64,000 bases of DNA from G965227875 sp965227875 (GCA_965227875.1 OZ245783.1:3162001-3226000); one strand, 5' to 3'; positions 42,946 to 52,238 are shown, counted from the stretch's first letter. Program-made: numbers and translations. Notes: generated from the sequence alone by a model not told the origin.

Positions 42946-43542
42946 TCAGCTCGCGGCTTCGTAGAGCTCGGCGACATATTCCCAGTTGATGAGGTCGTTC
43001 ACGAACGCCTTCAGGTAGTCCGGACGCGCGTTGCGGTAGTCGATGTAGTAGGAGTGCTCCCACACGTCGCAGCCCAGCAGCGGCGTACCGCCATGCACCA
43101 GCGGGTTCTCGCCGTTCGGCGTCTTGGTGACTTCCAGCTTGCCGTCCTTGAGCGTCAGCCAGCACCAGCCGGAGCCGAACTGCGTGGCGCCCGCCTGCTG
43201 GAACGCTTCCTTAAAGGCGTCGACGCCGCCGAGATCCGAATTGATCTTGGCTTCCAGGTTGCCGGGGATCGCGCCGCCGCCATTGGGTTTCATCCACTTC
43301 CAGAAATGGATGTGGTTGTAGTGCTGTGCGGCATTGTTGAACAGGCCGGCATTGGAGCCAAACGAGGCCTTGACCACGTCCTCCAGGGACTTGTCCTCGT
43401 GGCCGGAGCCTTCCAGCAGCTTGTTGCCATTGGTGACATAGGCGTTGTGGTGCTTGTCGTGATGGAATTCGAGGGTCTCGGCCGACATGTAGGGGGCCAG
43501 CGCATCATAGGCATAGGGAAGATCGGGAAGTTCGAAAGCCAC
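42946..43542 (-). CDS. sodB: Superoxide dismutase, Fe/Mn family (Fe-type)
   Basis: The product is 198 aa from the GTG at 43542, with AAGGA 9 nt upstream; the open frame extends further without a site. The opening AFELPDLPYAYDALAPYMSAETLEFHHDKHHNAYV carries the first metal His. The second lies near NNAAQHYNHIHFWKWM. DVWEHSYYIDYRNARPDYL carries Asp and His ligands. The Gln in GATQFGSGW, and the lack of a signal peptide, point to the cytoplasmic iron enzyme SodB. An intrinsic terminator follows. Confidence 0.93.
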   Translation of the reverse strand: MAFELPDLPYAYDALAPYMSAETLEFHHDKHHNAYVTNGNKLLEGSGHEDKSLEDVVKASFGSNAGLFNNAAQHYNHIHFWKWMKPNGGGAIPGNLEAKINSDLGGVDAFKEAFQQAGATQFGSGWCWLTLKDGKLEVTKTPNGENPLVHGGTPLLGCDVWEHSYYIDYRNARPDYLKAFVNDLINWEYVAELYEAAS

Positions 43543-43686
43543 TGTATTCGTCCTTTGTCTGTGTGGGTTGTCGAAACCGGGCACCGGATGCGAGGCGGTC
43601 TGCCCGTCCGTCGGGCCCGGAAACCGTCGAGGGTCAAACTATCGCCAAGCGGTGCGGCGTGCAACACGCTGGGCGCGCCCGGGAGA

Positions 43687-44088
43687 TCAGGCTTCTGCAG
43701 GCCCTGTCAGTTCGATCTGGTTGCCGTCCGGATCTGCGAAATAGATGGACGGCCCGAAGCCCTGCGCGCCATACCGCCTTGCGACGTCGCCGTGGTCAAC
43801 GCCGTGGCGGTCCAGATGTTCCGTGATGGCCGCAACGTCGAACGGGGCAACCGTTATGGCGAAATGGTCGAAGGCGCCCGGCCGCTCGTGATCCTCGCCG
43901 GTCGGAACGAGATCGATCAGCGATGTGCCCGCCCGCATCTGGACCATGCCGATCTCCTCGATGCGGCGTTCCTCGCGCGCGCCGACGACCTCCGTGTAGA
44001 ATTGCACGGCCCGGTCCATGTCGCTGACCCGCAGAACCACGTGATCGAGCCCGCCGATGGCAAAGGGAGGGCCGTGCAGTTCGGTCAT
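43687..44088 (-). CDS. VOC-superfamily (glyoxalase/dioxygenase-like) protein
   Basis: The product is 133 aa. It has the paired beta-alpha-beta-beta-beta modules of the vicinal oxygen chelate fold: GLDHVVLRVSDMDRAVQFYTEVVG first, then FDHFAITVAPFDVAAITEHL and FGPSIYFADPDGNQIELTG. The His in DHVV, the His in DHFAI and the Glu in QIELTG would be the metal ligands. The substrate is unknown. It follows the glutaryl-CoA dehydrogenase gene by 18 bp and is probably cotranscribed. Confidence 0.85.
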   Translation of the reverse strand: MTELHGPPFAIGGLDHVVLRVSDMDRAVQFYTEVVGAREERRIEEIGMVQMRAGTSLIDLVPTGEDHERPGAFDHFAITVAPFDVAAITEHLDRHGVDHGDVARRYGAQGFGPSIYFADPDGNQIELTGPAEA

Positions 44089-44106
44089 CGCTGTCTCGCG
44101 CCGCCG

Positions 44107-45318
44107 TCAGAAAAAGGCGTGAATGCCGGTCTGGGCGCGACCGAGAATGAGCGCATGGATATCGTGCGTGCCTTCGTAGGTGTTGACCGATTCCAGATTC
44201 AGCACGTGTCGGATCACGTGATATTCGTCCGAGATGCCGTTGCCGCCATGCATGTCGCGGGCGACGCGGGCGATGTCGAGCGCCTTGCCGCAATTGTTGC
44301 GTTTCATCAGCGAAATGGCTTCCGGGGCGGCCGTGTGGTCATCCATCATGCGGCCGAGCTGCAGGCAGCCCTGCAGGCCGATGGTGATCTCGGTCTGCAT
44401 GTCGGCGAGCTTCTTCTGGATGAGCTGGTTGGCGGCAAGCGGGCGTCCGAACTGCTTGCGATCGAGCACATATTGCCGGGCCTGGTGCCAGCAGAACTCC
44501 GCCGCGCCCATCGCGCCCCAGGCGATGCCGTAGCGCGCCCGGTTCAGACAGCCGAACGGACCGGACAGGCCGCGGGCATTGGGCAGCACGTTTTCCTCGG
44601 GAACGAAGACGTCGTCGAAGACCAGCTCGCCCGTAATGGAGGCGCGCAGGGAGAACTTGCCCTCGATCTTGGGCGTCTTGAAGCCGTCCATGCCGCGCTC
44701 GACGATGAAGCCGCGAATGCCGTCTTCTTCCGTCTTGGCCCAGACAACGGCGACATCGGCGACCGGGGCATTGCTGATCCACATTTTCGAGCCCTTGAGC
44801 ACGTAGCCGCCATCGGCGGGCACCGCCCTGGTCTTCATGCCGCCCGGGTCCGAGCCGTGGTCCGGCTCGGTGAGGCCGAAGCAGCCGATCATCTCTCCCG
44901 AGGCCAGCTTGGGCAGGAAGCGCATGCGCTGCTCCTCCGAGCCATAGGCGTGGATGGGATGCATGACGAGGCTGCTCTGCACGCTCATCGCGGAGCGGTA
45001 ACCGGAGTCGACCCGTTCCACCTCGCGGGCGATCAGGCCATAGCAGACATAGTTCAGACCGGCCCCGCCATAGGTGTCCGGGATAGTCGTGCCCAGCATG
45101 CCCATCTCGCCCATCTCGGCCATGATCTCCGGATCGAACTTCTCGTGCCGGTGGGCCTCCAGCACGCGCGGCATGAGCTTGTCCTGGCAATAGGCGTGAA
45201 CGCTCTCGCGCACCATGCGCTCTTCTTCGGTGAGCTGGCGGTCGAGGCCCAGCGGATCGGCCCAGTCGAACTCGGCGAGCGGGCGGGCGGCTTCGGACTT
45301 GGCGGCAGTCTGTGACAT
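44107..45318 (-). CDS. gcdH: Glutaryl-CoA dehydrogenase
   Basis: The product is 403 aa. The ATG at 45318 sits 7 nt after GGAGGA, better spaced than the ATG at 45324. The FAD/substrate block is GCFGLTEPDHGSDPGGMKTRA, and the C-terminal block YEGTHDIHALILGRAQTGIHAF carries the catalytic Glu of the GcdH subgroup. GcdH oxidatively decarboxylates glutaryl-CoA to crotonyl-CoA in lysine, tryptophan and aromatic catabolism, passing electrons to ETF. The regulator is not adjacent. Confidence 0.9.
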   Translation of the reverse strand: MSQTAAKSEAARPLAEFDWADPLGLDRQLTEEERMVRESVHAYCQDKLMPRVLEAHRHEKFDPEIMAEMGEMGMLGTTIPDTYGGAGLNYVCYGLIAREVERVDSGYRSAMSVQSSLVMHPIHAYGSEEQRMRFLPKLASGEMIGCFGLTEPDHGSDPGGMKTRAVPADGGYVLKGSKMWISNAPVADVAVVWAKTEEDGIRGFIVERGMDGFKTPKIEGKFSLRASITGELVFDDVFVPEENVLPNARGLSGPFGCLNRARYGIAWGAMGAAEFCWHQARQYVLDRKQFGRPLAANQLIQKKLADMQTEITIGLQGCLQLGRMMDDHTAAPEAISLMKRNNCGKALDIARVARDMHGGNGISDEYHVIRHVLNLESVNTYEGTHDIHALILGRAQTGIHAFF

Positions 45319-45411
45319 GGACATTCCTCCGGACATGCAAAACGCGACAGAAAATCTGTCGTCTCGTTTAGTGCACAATACACCGTTATGGAAGCGCTGT
45401 GCGCTCCCTTG

Positions 45412-46005
45412 TCAGGCCCAGTCGTGATTCCAGGCGATAACGGCGAACCGGTCGGACAGTTCGACGAGGGCGACGTCGTGCACGATTTCCGCGCCGATTT
45501 CCCCGCCACGGCCGTCCGGCAGATTCCGGGTGGCACAGCTTTCCGCGTCGACGGTCACCCTGTAGCCGTGATCGAGTGCGGCGCGCACCGTCGAGCTGAC
45601 GCACATGTGGGTCATGAAGCCCGCGACGACCAGTTCCTTGCGGCCGCTGTCCGCGAGCACTGTAGCGAGGTCCGTCCCGGCAAAGGCGTTGGGCAGCGCC
45701 TTTTCGATCACCGTTTCCCCGGACGCCGGTGCGAGCTCGTCGACGATCTGGCCGCGCGGGGCTTCCCGGTCGAAGAGGCTGCCGGCCTTGCCCTTGTGCG
45801 CCACATGTATCACCGGCGTTCCGTTCTTGCGGGCGGCGGCCAGCAGCGACTGCGCCTTGCCCACCGCGTCCCGGGCGCCGGGCAGGGCGACGGGGCCGTC
45901 GAGATATTCGTTCTGCATGTCTATGATGACGAGGCAGGCATCATCCAGCGATGCCGGCTCGAGACTCGCACCGGCGAGTTCGAGAAGAGTCTTGGCTTCT
46001 GTCAT
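45412..46005 (-). CDS. Isochorismatase-family cysteine hydrolase
   Basis: The product is 197 aa from the ATG at 46005, with GGGAG 8 nt upstream. The catalytic triad of the family is visible: Asp in LVIIDMQNEYLDG, Lys in VIHVAHKGKAG, and nucleophilic Cys in VAGFMTHMCVSSTVRAA. These enzymes hydrolyse amides or related C-N bonds (nicotinamide, ureido acids, biuret and others). The substrate is unknown. It neighbours a second member of the same superfamily. Confidence 0.85.
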   Translation of the reverse strand: MTEAKTLLELAGASLEPASLDDACLVIIDMQNEYLDGPVALPGARDAVGKAQSLLAAARKNGTPVIHVAHKGKAGSLFDREAPRGQIVDELAPASGETVIEKALPNAFAGTDLATVLADSGRKELVVAGFMTHMCVSSTVRAALDHGYRVTVDAESCATRNLPDGRGGEIGAEIVHDVALVELSDRFAVIAWNHDWA

Positions 46006-46107
46006 GATGTTTACTCCCGTTTCATGTGTGGTTTCGAAAAATAGAACCAAGGTGGGCTCAGGACAGGTTCCGCGGTCGCGTCGAACTTGCCATGCCGGCC
46101 GTTGCCA

Positions 46108-46629
46108 TCATTGTGCGGCGCGCCCGAACCACTGGTGGATGATCGCTTCCGTGGCGATGACGTCGGCACCGGACAGATGCAGGCGCTCGAGGCCGATCTC
46201 GCAGCTCCCCGCGCGCCGGGATGCCACCGCGTCACGGGCGACGACGACACGGAACCCGGCCCGGATCATGTCAATGGCTGTGCGCGCGATACAGACATGG
46301 GCCTCGAGCCCAGCAAGCACGACCGTGTCCCGGCCGCCGTCGCGACCGTCCATCAGTCGCTTGTGCAGGTTTTCCTCCGCAAAGCAGGAGAAATGCACTT
46401 TCGGAATCACCTCGGCGGACCCGGCGTTCGACAGAAGCAGCGGATCGGTGGGGCCCAAGCCGGCCGGATACTGTTCCGTCAGCAGTGTCGGTATCGACAG
46501 CATCGCGGCGGCGTTGAGCAACGTGGCGCACCGGTCCCTCGCGCGGTCTCCGTCGGCCATGCCCGCGATGAGTTTTTCCTGCATGTCGACCACGAGCAAC
46601 TGGCTTGCCATGCGATCGACCGGCAGCAC
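46108..46629 (-). CDS. Isochorismatase-family hydrolase (YcaC-like)
   Basis: The product is 173 aa from a GTG at 46629, which gives the usual short lead before QLLVVDMQEKL; an ATG at 46611 is the alternative. Asp in VVDMQ, Lys in VIPKVHFSCF and Cys in LAGLEAHVCIARTAIDM are the triad. Its lack of a lid insertion and its HVCIARTA box resemble the YcaC/divergent subgroup, often of unknown substrate. It lies 20 bp after ptrB on the same strand. Confidence 0.83.
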   Translation of the reverse strand: MLPVDRMASQLLVVDMQEKLIAGMADGDRARDRCATLLNAAAMLSIPTLLTEQYPAGLGPTDPLLLSNAGSAEVIPKVHFSCFAEENLHKRLMDGRDGGRDTVVLAGLEAHVCIARTAIDMIRAGFRVVVARDAVASRRAGSCEIGLERLHLSGADVIATEAIIHQWFGRAAQ

Positions 46630-46649
46630 CTGGCTTTTCGGTTTGAGCG

Positions 46650-48755
46650 TCAGAACCCGTCCCCCGTCAGGCCGCTGATCTTGAGTGCGAAGGCGTAGTT
46701 GAGGGCGACTTCGCGGAGCCTGTCAAATCGGCCCGACGCGCCCGCGTGTCCCGACTCCATGTTGATCTTCAGCAGGAGAAGGTTGTCGTCGGTCTTGTTT
46801 GCCCGCAGGCGTGCGACCCATTTGGCGGGTTCCCAGTAGGTCACGCGCGGGTCGGCCAGCCCGCCGACGGCGATGATGTGCGGGTAGGCCTGGGCGGTCA
46901 CGTTGTCATAGGGGCTGTAGGCGGCGATGGTCCTGTACGCGTCGGGATCCTCGATCGGGTTGCCCCACTCCGGCCATTCCGGCGGCGTCAGCGGCAGGGT
47001 TTCGTCGAGCATGGTGGTCAGCACGTCGACAAACGGCACTTCCGCCAGGATGCCGCGGAAAAGGTCCGGCGCCATGTTGGCCACAGCGCCCATCAGCATG
47101 CCGCCCGCGCTGCCGCCATGGGCGACGATGGCGCCACGCGACGTGTAACCCTCCGCGGCGAGAAACTCGCCGGCCGAAATGAAGTCGCGGAACGTGTTGG
47201 GCTTGTGCTCCAGCCTGCCGGCCTTGTACCACCCGTAACCTTTCTCCGTGCCACCGCGCACATGGGCGATGGCATAGACGAAACCGCGGTTCACCAGGCT
47301 CAGGCACGTGGTCGAGAAACCGGCCGGAATGCTGTAGCCGTATGCGCCGTACGCATACAGGAGGAGCGGCGCGCTGCCGTCGACCGGCGTGTCCTTCAGC
47401 ATCAGCAGGCTTACCGGAATGAGTTCTCCGTCATGGCCCGGAGCATGCAGTCGCCGGGTCACGTAGAGATCGGGATCGTGGCCGCTGGGGACCTCCTGCG
47501 TCTTGCGCAGCGTCCGTTCGCGGCTCGTCATGTCGTAGTCGAAGACCTGCGCGGGCGTGGTCATTGAACTGTACGTGAACCGTGTCCGGCTGGTGTCGTA
47601 TTCGAAACCTGGCGACAGGCCGAGCTGGTAGGCTTCCTCCTCGAAGGTGATGGCATGCTCGTCGCCATCCTTCGTCCTCGAAATCACGATGCGCGGCAGC
47701 CCGTCCTCGCGCTCGAGCCGGACGAAATGACCCGCATAAGCGACATGCGACAGGATAAGACGGCCCGGCTTGTGTGCGACGAGATCCGCCCAGTTCGCGC
47801 GAGATGGGTCGTCGACCGGGGCCGTCATGATCTTGAAGTCTTCCGCCCCGTCGCAGTTGGTGAGGATCAGGAACCGGTCCCCCTGGTGCTCGAGGTCGTA
47901 CTCGTGCCCCGTCTCCCGCCCGGCAACGAGACGGGCGGGCCCGTCGGGGTTTGCCGCATCGATCAGGCGGATCTCGGACGTCTGGTAGTCGCTGGCGCTG
48001 ATCACGATGAAAGCGCCGCTCTGGGTCTTGCCGACGCCGGTGAAGAAACCCGGATCCTCTTCCTCGTAGACGAGAACGTCGTCCTCGGGGTTGGTCCCCA
48101 CGACGTGGCGGTAGACCTGTGACGGGCGGTGCTTGTCGTCGAGGCGGGTATAGAAGATGGTGCCCGAGTCGGCACTCCAGACCGCCGCGCCCTTGGTGTC
48201 GGGAATTTCCTCGGCAAGGTCTTCGCCGGAAGCGATATCCCGGATGCGCAGCGTGTAAAACTCGGCCCCCTGTACGTCGACGCTGTAGGCCAGAAGCGCA
48301 TGGTCAGGGCTGTGCGAGACGCCGCCCAGCTGAAAGTAGTCAAGACCCTCCGCCATGGCATCGCCATCGAGCAGGATGACGCCGTCTTCGGTGCCGGCGG
48401 GCCGGCGGGCGAACCTTGGGTGTTGGCCGCCTGTCACGTAATCCACGTAATACTCGTACGGCCCGTCCCTGGCCGGCACTGAGGAGTCGTCCTCCTTGAT
48501 CCGGCCCTTCATTTCTTCGAACAGGATCTCCTGCAGGGCCTCCGTGTCGGCCATGATCCTGCCGGTATAGGCATTTTCCGCCTCGAGATGGGCGCGGACA
48601 TCGTCGTCCAGGACGCTCGCGTCGCGCATGACGTCCTGCCAGTTGTCGGCGCGCAGCCAGGCGTAGGGGTCTTCTCGCGTGATGCCGTGGCGGGTGTCGA
48701 GAAGGGGCTGCAGGTCCGCCGCGGGCGGCCTGGTTTCGTCTGTCGAGGTACTCAT
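46650..48755 (-). CDS. ptrB: Oligopeptidase B (S9A prolyl oligopeptidase family)
   Basis: The product is 701 aa. The N-terminus RHGITREDPYAWLRADNWQDVMRD leads into a seven-bladed propeller, with blades such as GAAVWSADSGTIFYTRLDDKHRPSQVYRH. The C-terminal hydrolase has the nucleophile in AHGGSAGGMLMGAVAN and later Asp and His in the PHIIAVGGLADPRVTYWEPAKW and MESGHAGASGRF regions. It cleaves short peptides after Lys or Arg in the cytoplasm. The start overlaps the msrB stop (ATGA). Confidence 0.92.
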   Translation of the reverse strand: MSTSTDETRPPAADLQPLLDTRHGITREDPYAWLRADNWQDVMRDASVLDDDVRAHLEAENAYTGRIMADTEALQEILFEEMKGRIKEDDSSVPARDGPYEYYVDYVTGGQHPRFARRPAGTEDGVILLDGDAMAEGLDYFQLGGVSHSPDHALLAYSVDVQGAEFYTLRIRDIASGEDLAEEIPDTKGAAVWSADSGTIFYTRLDDKHRPSQVYRHVVGTNPEDDVLVYEEEDPGFFTGVGKTQSGAFIVISASDYQTSEIRLIDAANPDGPARLVAGRETGHEYDLEHQGDRFLILTNCDGAEDFKIMTAPVDDPSRANWADLVAHKPGRLILSHVAYAGHFVRLEREDGLPRIVISRTKDGDEHAITFEEEAYQLGLSPGFEYDTSRTRFTYSSMTTPAQVFDYDMTSRERTLRKTQEVPSGHDPDLYVTRRLHAPGHDGELIPVSLLMLKDTPVDGSAPLLLYAYGAYGYSIPAGFSTTCLSLVNRGFVYAIAHVRGGTEKGYGWYKAGRLEHKPNTFRDFISAGEFLAAEGYTSRGAIVAHGGSAGGMLMGAVANMAPDLFRGILAEVPFVDVLTTMLDETLPLTPPEWPEWGNPIEDPDAYRTIAAYSPYDNVTAQAYPHIIAVGGLADPRVTYWEPAKWVARLRANKTDDNLLLLKINMESGHAGASGRFDRLREVALNYAFALKISGLTGDGF

Positions 48756-49174
48756 CGACCCTCTTTGCGATCTTCGCGTGTCAGGGCGTGGCCGTTCATG
48801 CAGTAGCGCTGGCCGGTGGGCTGGGGTCCGTCGGGAAAGACATGTCCGAGATGAGCGTCGCAATTGGCGCAGCGCACTTCCGTCCGCTTCATGAAGAGTT
48901 TCCGGTCCACATGTTCGCTGACGGCATCTTTCTCGACCGGCGCGAAGAAACTCGGCCAGCCGGTGCCGGAATCGTATTTCGTCTCGGAATCGAACAGCGC
49001 CGCGCCGCAGCACACGCAGTGATAGACGCCGTCGGACTTGTCGTCCCAGTAGGGACCGGTGAATGCCCGCTCCGTCCCGTGCTCGCGGGTCACGTAGTAG
49101 GCCATGTCGCTGAGTTGCGCGCGCCATTCCGCGTCACTCTTGACGACCTTGGGTGCGTTTTCCGTATCGGACAT
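48752..49174 (-). CDS. msrB: Peptide-methionine (R)-S-oxide reductase
   Basis: The product is 140 aa from the ATG at 49174. The zinc site is formed by VCCGAALF and CANCDAHLGHVF. The catalytic segment reads GQRYCMNGHALT, with the nucleophilic Cys in RYC; most relatives have Ile-Asn after it, and here it is Met-Asn. The fold block TGWPSFFAPVEKDAV is typical. It reduces methionine-R-sulfoxide in proteins using thioredoxin. It is cotranscribed with ptrB. Confidence 0.93.
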   Translation of the reverse strand: MSDTENAPKVVKSDAEWRAQLSDMAYYVTREHGTERAFTGPYWDDKSDGVYHCVCCGAALFDSETKYDSGTGWPSFFAPVEKDAVSEHVDRKLFMKRTEVRCANCDAHLGHVFPDGPQPTGQRYCMNGHALTREDRKEGR

Positions 49175-49300
49175 GTTTCCAATTCCCTTTCGTGTTGCGG
49201 CGGTCTCCGTGTGCGAAACGGACCCTGCTCGCGATCCAGATAGCATGTAGGCCGGACCGGGGCTTCTGTCACCCGTCCGTCACGGAATTTTCAGCCCCTC

Positions 49301-49978
49301 TCAACGCCTGAACACCAGGGACGCGTTCTCCTCGGCCGCCGGATCGCCGACATGGTCGACATAGTTCTCGAGCTCCGAGAAGAACGTCTCGCCGGCATCG
49401 GCCAGGTCGAGGATGATCTCGAACTCGCCGCGCTTGATGCTGAGCTTCTTCGCCAGTTGCTTGAGGAACGCCAGTTCGTTTTCGTGGAAATGCTTGTCGA
49501 CGACCGCCAGGTGGTACGCGGCCTCCAGCAGGATGTCCCGGGCCTTCCTGTCGAGCCATGGCAGGAAGCTGTCGAGGAGGGCAAGCACCTCCGCATCGTC
49601 CGGCCGGTCGGAGGACCAGTCCGCCAGTCGCTGGTCGAGAGGTTCGTGCGGGATCCGCAACGCCGACAGGATCTGGTGCATGAGGTCGCGTTCCTCCGCC
49701 AAGACCTCTCCGTCGCTTACGGCCATGCCGGCAAGCAGATCGTAGACGGCGCCCCTCAAGGCGCGGTTGGCAATAGGACTTCCCTGGTGCGTCGCGGAAC
49801 TCGCCGGCGTATGCGCACCGCAACCGTCACACCTGAGCACGGGGCGCAGGTCACGGCCGAAAATGAGTGACGCGAAGGGAAACCGCCGGCCTTCGCTGTC
49901 CTCGATCATCTGGTACCGGCGCGTTTCACCGCACGTATCGCAGTCGAACTCTTCCGGATGCCGGGTCTGCTCGCTCAT
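49301..49978 (-). CDS. Zinc-ribbon plus TerB-like domain protein
   Basis: The product is 225 aa. An N-terminal zinc ribbon is formed by FDCDTCGETRR and VLRCDGCGAH. The rest is helical and TerB-like, with LLAGMAVSDGEVLAEERDLM and, in a second half, AAYHLAVVDKHFHENELAFLKQLAKKLSI, where the acidic D/E pairs would bind metal. TerB-fold proteins occur in stress-response and tellurite clusters, but no other ter genes are here. Its start overlaps the MFS gene stop by 4 bp. Confidence 0.72.
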   Translation of the reverse strand: MSEQTRHPEEFDCDTCGETRRYQMIEDSEGRRFPFASLIFGRDLRPVLRCDGCGAHTPASSATHQGSPIANRALRGAVYDLLAGMAVSDGEVLAEERDLMHQILSALRIPHEPLDQRLADWSSDRPDDAEVLALLDSFLPWLDRKARDILLEAAYHLAVVDKHFHENELAFLKQLAKKLSIKRGEFEIILDLADAGETFFSELENYVDHVGDPAAEENASLVFRR

Positions 49979-51234
49979 GTTCCACCTGTCTGGATGTGGC
50001 CGGGGATGTACGGTCGAAGCAGCGCGCCCCCGCGGGTCAGCGCGGCCAGAACAACCAGCACCGCGAGGGATGTCAGCCCCGCGATAGCGAACGCCTGGTC
50101 GCGGCCGAGCGCGTCGACGATCGCGCCGTAGGCCCAGAACCCGCCACCGATCAGGCAGGTCAGGACGAGCGACGCTGCGGACAATGCCGACGCGCGGATA
50201 TCGGACGGTGTCTTGCGGTGGAGGAAATGAAGCGCGACCGCATCGAAAATGGGCGAGACCACGACGATCAGCATGAAGCCGGCGATCAGTGCGGTGAGCG
50301 TTCCCGCCGCTGCGGCGAAGAAGGCCAGGGCGACGATGAGGCAGAAGGCCGTGCCGATCACCGGAAAGGTCAGTTCTCGTTCGATGCGCGACGCCAGGAG
50401 AATGACACCGCTGGCGACCAGCTCGATGCTGCCATAGAGGAAGCCGACCACCTTGATGTCGAGGCCGAGATCGATCATCGCGGTCTGGGCGAAGAAGTAG
50501 AAGGGCGCGACGATCGCCCCCAGGAGCGCCATGCCGATGACAGCCAGCGAGAAGGACTGTCCCTTGCGCGTGGTGAGCAGGAAGCGAATGAGCTTCGTAT
50601 CCGTCCGCGTCCGCTTGCCGTCCGGCTGTTCAGGAAAGCGGTCGCCCGCCTTGCCCGCCCTCGACAGGCTGAACGCCGCCCAGATCGCCATGCTCGCGAA
50701 CGTCGTCGCGAGATAGAGGGCGAAGAGCATCGTCCAGCTTATCTCCGCGATCAGGCCACCCGTAGCCATTGCAAGGCTGAGGGAAAGCCCGCCGACGGCC
50801 CGCGCCCGTGCCTCGACCTTGAGGAAGTTCGTGTTCTCGCCGCCGGCCTTGAGCGCATCGTAGAGAAGCGCATGGTCCGATCCGGAAACAAAACTGCGGC
50901 CGATACCCATGACCACGAACAGCAGGACAAACTGCCAGACACCGGCGGCGACCATCATGCCCGCGCAGTAGAGTGCCGTGCAGACCAGCCCGAGGAAAAC
51001 CGACAGGCGCCGTCCGTAGCGGTCGCCGAGCATGCCGGTCGGCAACTCGGTCGCCATCGTCGTCACGAAGAGCACGGTCTGCAACATGCCGACCTCTCCG
51101 CTGGTCAGACCCTGGGCGACGAGGAAGATGGCCAGCACGCCCTTGTCGAACGCGGCCCGGCGGACGGCGACATAGGCGACATAGACCGCACTCAGGCGTC
51201 GGATGCTCGCGGCGTCGATCGGTTCTGTCGGCAA
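49975..51234 (-). CDS. MFS transporter
   Basis: The product is 419 aa, starting at TTG 51234 with GGAG 9-10 nt upstream. About 12 hydrophobic segments are present. The cytoplasmic loop between helices 2 and 3 reads LPTGMLGDRYGRRLSVFLG, the MFS signature, and the half-way loop is polar (DRFPEQPDGKRTRTDT). The substrate cannot be inferred. The next gene overlaps the stop, so the TerB-like protein may be coregulated. Confidence 0.85.
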   Translation of the reverse strand: MPTEPIDAASIRRLSAVYVAYVAVRRAAFDKGVLAIFLVAQGLTSGEVGMLQTVLFVTTMATELPTGMLGDRYGRRLSVFLGLVCTALYCAGMMVAAGVWQFVLLFVVMGIGRSFVSGSDHALLYDALKAGGENTNFLKVEARARAVGGLSLSLAMATGGLIAEISWTMLFALYLATTFASMAIWAAFSLSRAGKAGDRFPEQPDGKRTRTDTKLIRFLLTTRKGQSFSLAVIGMALLGAIVAPFYFFAQTAMIDLGLDIKVVGFLYGSIELVASGVILLASRIERELTFPVIGTAFCLIVALAFFAAAAGTLTALIAGFMLIVVVSPIFDAVALHFLHRKTPSDIRASALSAASLVLTCLIGGGFWAYGAIVDALGRDQAFAIAGLTSLAVLVVLAALTRGGALLRPYIPGHIQTGGT

Positions 51235-51404
51235 GGTGTCTTTCTCCAGTCGAGGTCTCGGCGTCCGGATGTGCCGGTCAGGGCGCGGGGCCTGCCGTTT
51301 CGGCGGCGGCGCGTCGCAGCGCTGTGTTGTGGTTCTCCTGCTTCGGTGTTTTATAGAACCCTTTCGGTCCGCTTCCGCACAGGCACGGCATTACAGGAAT
51401 TCAG

Positions 51405-52007
51405 ATGAGCATCGTGTTCGAATATCATCATGTGCACCGGCTTCTCCACACGATAAATCGGGACAACCGGTTGTTCCACCTGCTCAAGGGAACCGAGGAC
51501 GCGGTCAAGCGCACGATGGCCGACATCCTGGTCAGCCGCAGGCTCTATGGCGGCAACGGTTTCATCCGGGACGGGTATGTCTGTGTCTGCGCCGGTGAAC
51601 TGCCCGTAAGCCAGCTTTCCCAATATCTCGCCGACCCGAATGCGCTCGATCAGGAGTACCGCGCCGTCGGCGTGGTCTTCGACAAGCACTGGTTCTTCAG
51701 GCAGGGCGGTCGTCCGGTGATCTACCAGCCCGCGGAAGAATACAATCTCCTGCATGACGACATGAAGCACCTTCACATGCTCTACGATCCCGAGAACGAA
51801 TACGATTTCTCGTGGATCAGGGAGTGGCGGCTGAAGACGCAGGTGCTCGCGCTTGACCTGTCGAACGCACTGGCGGTGTTCCCGAACCGGGCCTGGAGGA
51901 ACGAGGTCCTCGCCATTGCCGGGGCCACGGGCGAGGACGTGAAGCGGCTGTCCGAATGGGAGACGCTGGCGCTCACGGATATCGGTCTGTCCGTGCTTGA
52001 ATCCTGA
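51405..52007 (+). CDS. Uncharacterised 200-aa protein upstream of the peptide-oxygenase locus
   Basis: I do not recognise this family with confidence. The sequence is soluble-looking, mixed alpha/beta, with AVGVVFDKHWFFRQGGRPVIYQP and a His/Asp/Trp-rich stretch DMKHLHMLYDPENEYDFSWIREWRLKT. The closing EWR motif recalls proteins annotated AbiGi (abortive infection), a weak impression only. It is on the same strand as the peptide gene, with 117 bp and a separate promoter between them. Confidence 0.6.
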   Translation: MSIVFEYHHVHRLLHTINRDNRLFHLLKGTEDAVKRTMADILVSRRLYGGNGFIRDGYVCVCAGELPVSQLSQYLADPNALDQEYRAVGVVFDKHWFFRQGGRPVIYQPAEEYNLLHDDMKHLHMLYDPENEYDFSWIREWRLKTQVLALDLSNALAVFPNRAWRNEVLAIAGATGEDVKRLSEWETLALTDIGLSVLES

Positions 52008-52046
52008 TCTTCGGCTCGCCGTCGCCCCGGCCCGGCATCTCGGGAC

Positions 52047-52074
52047 TTGAATACGCAAGGGCCACTCTTATAAT
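52047..52074 (+). promoter_or_regulatory. Sigma-70-type promoter of the small peptide gene
   Basis: TTGAAT at 52047-52052 and a perfect TATAAT at 52069-52074 are 16 bp apart, predicting a transcript start near 52081 and a leader of about 44 nt. Such a consensus -10 is unusual in this GC-rich window and implies strong expression. Confidence 0.7.
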
Positions 52075-52124
52075 CGAGTCGCGCCTGAAAAGTCCGGGGG
52101 CGTCCCAAAATCCAAGGAGCAGTC

Positions 52125-52223
52125 ATGAGCAAGAAAATCGACGTGAAGTCCATCAAGACGGTAACGACGACGAGCAAGAAGTCCTCCAAGTCACTGAACC
52201 TTCTCGGCGGCGTTCGCGGCTGA
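52125..52223 (+). CDS. Candidate RiPP precursor peptide, 32 aa
   Basis: This small gene has a strong AAGGAG site 5 nt before its ATG and a consensus promoter upstream. The peptide starts MSKKIDVKSIKTV, continues with a Thr/Ser/Lys run (TTTSKKSSKS) and ends in LNLLGGVRG. It has seven Lys, one Arg and one Asp, no Cys and no signal peptide. A short cationic peptide encoded just before two oxygenase genes, with a hairpin between, is the layout of ribosomally made, post-translationally modified peptides. The Lys, Thr, Ser, Asn and Arg side chains are possible hydroxylation sites. It could instead be a non-modified peptide or a regulatory leader. I know of no family for it. Confidence 0.6.
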   Translation: MSKKIDVKSIKTVTTTSKKSSKSLNLLGGVRG

Positions 52224-52238
52224 ATAACGATTTCATGC

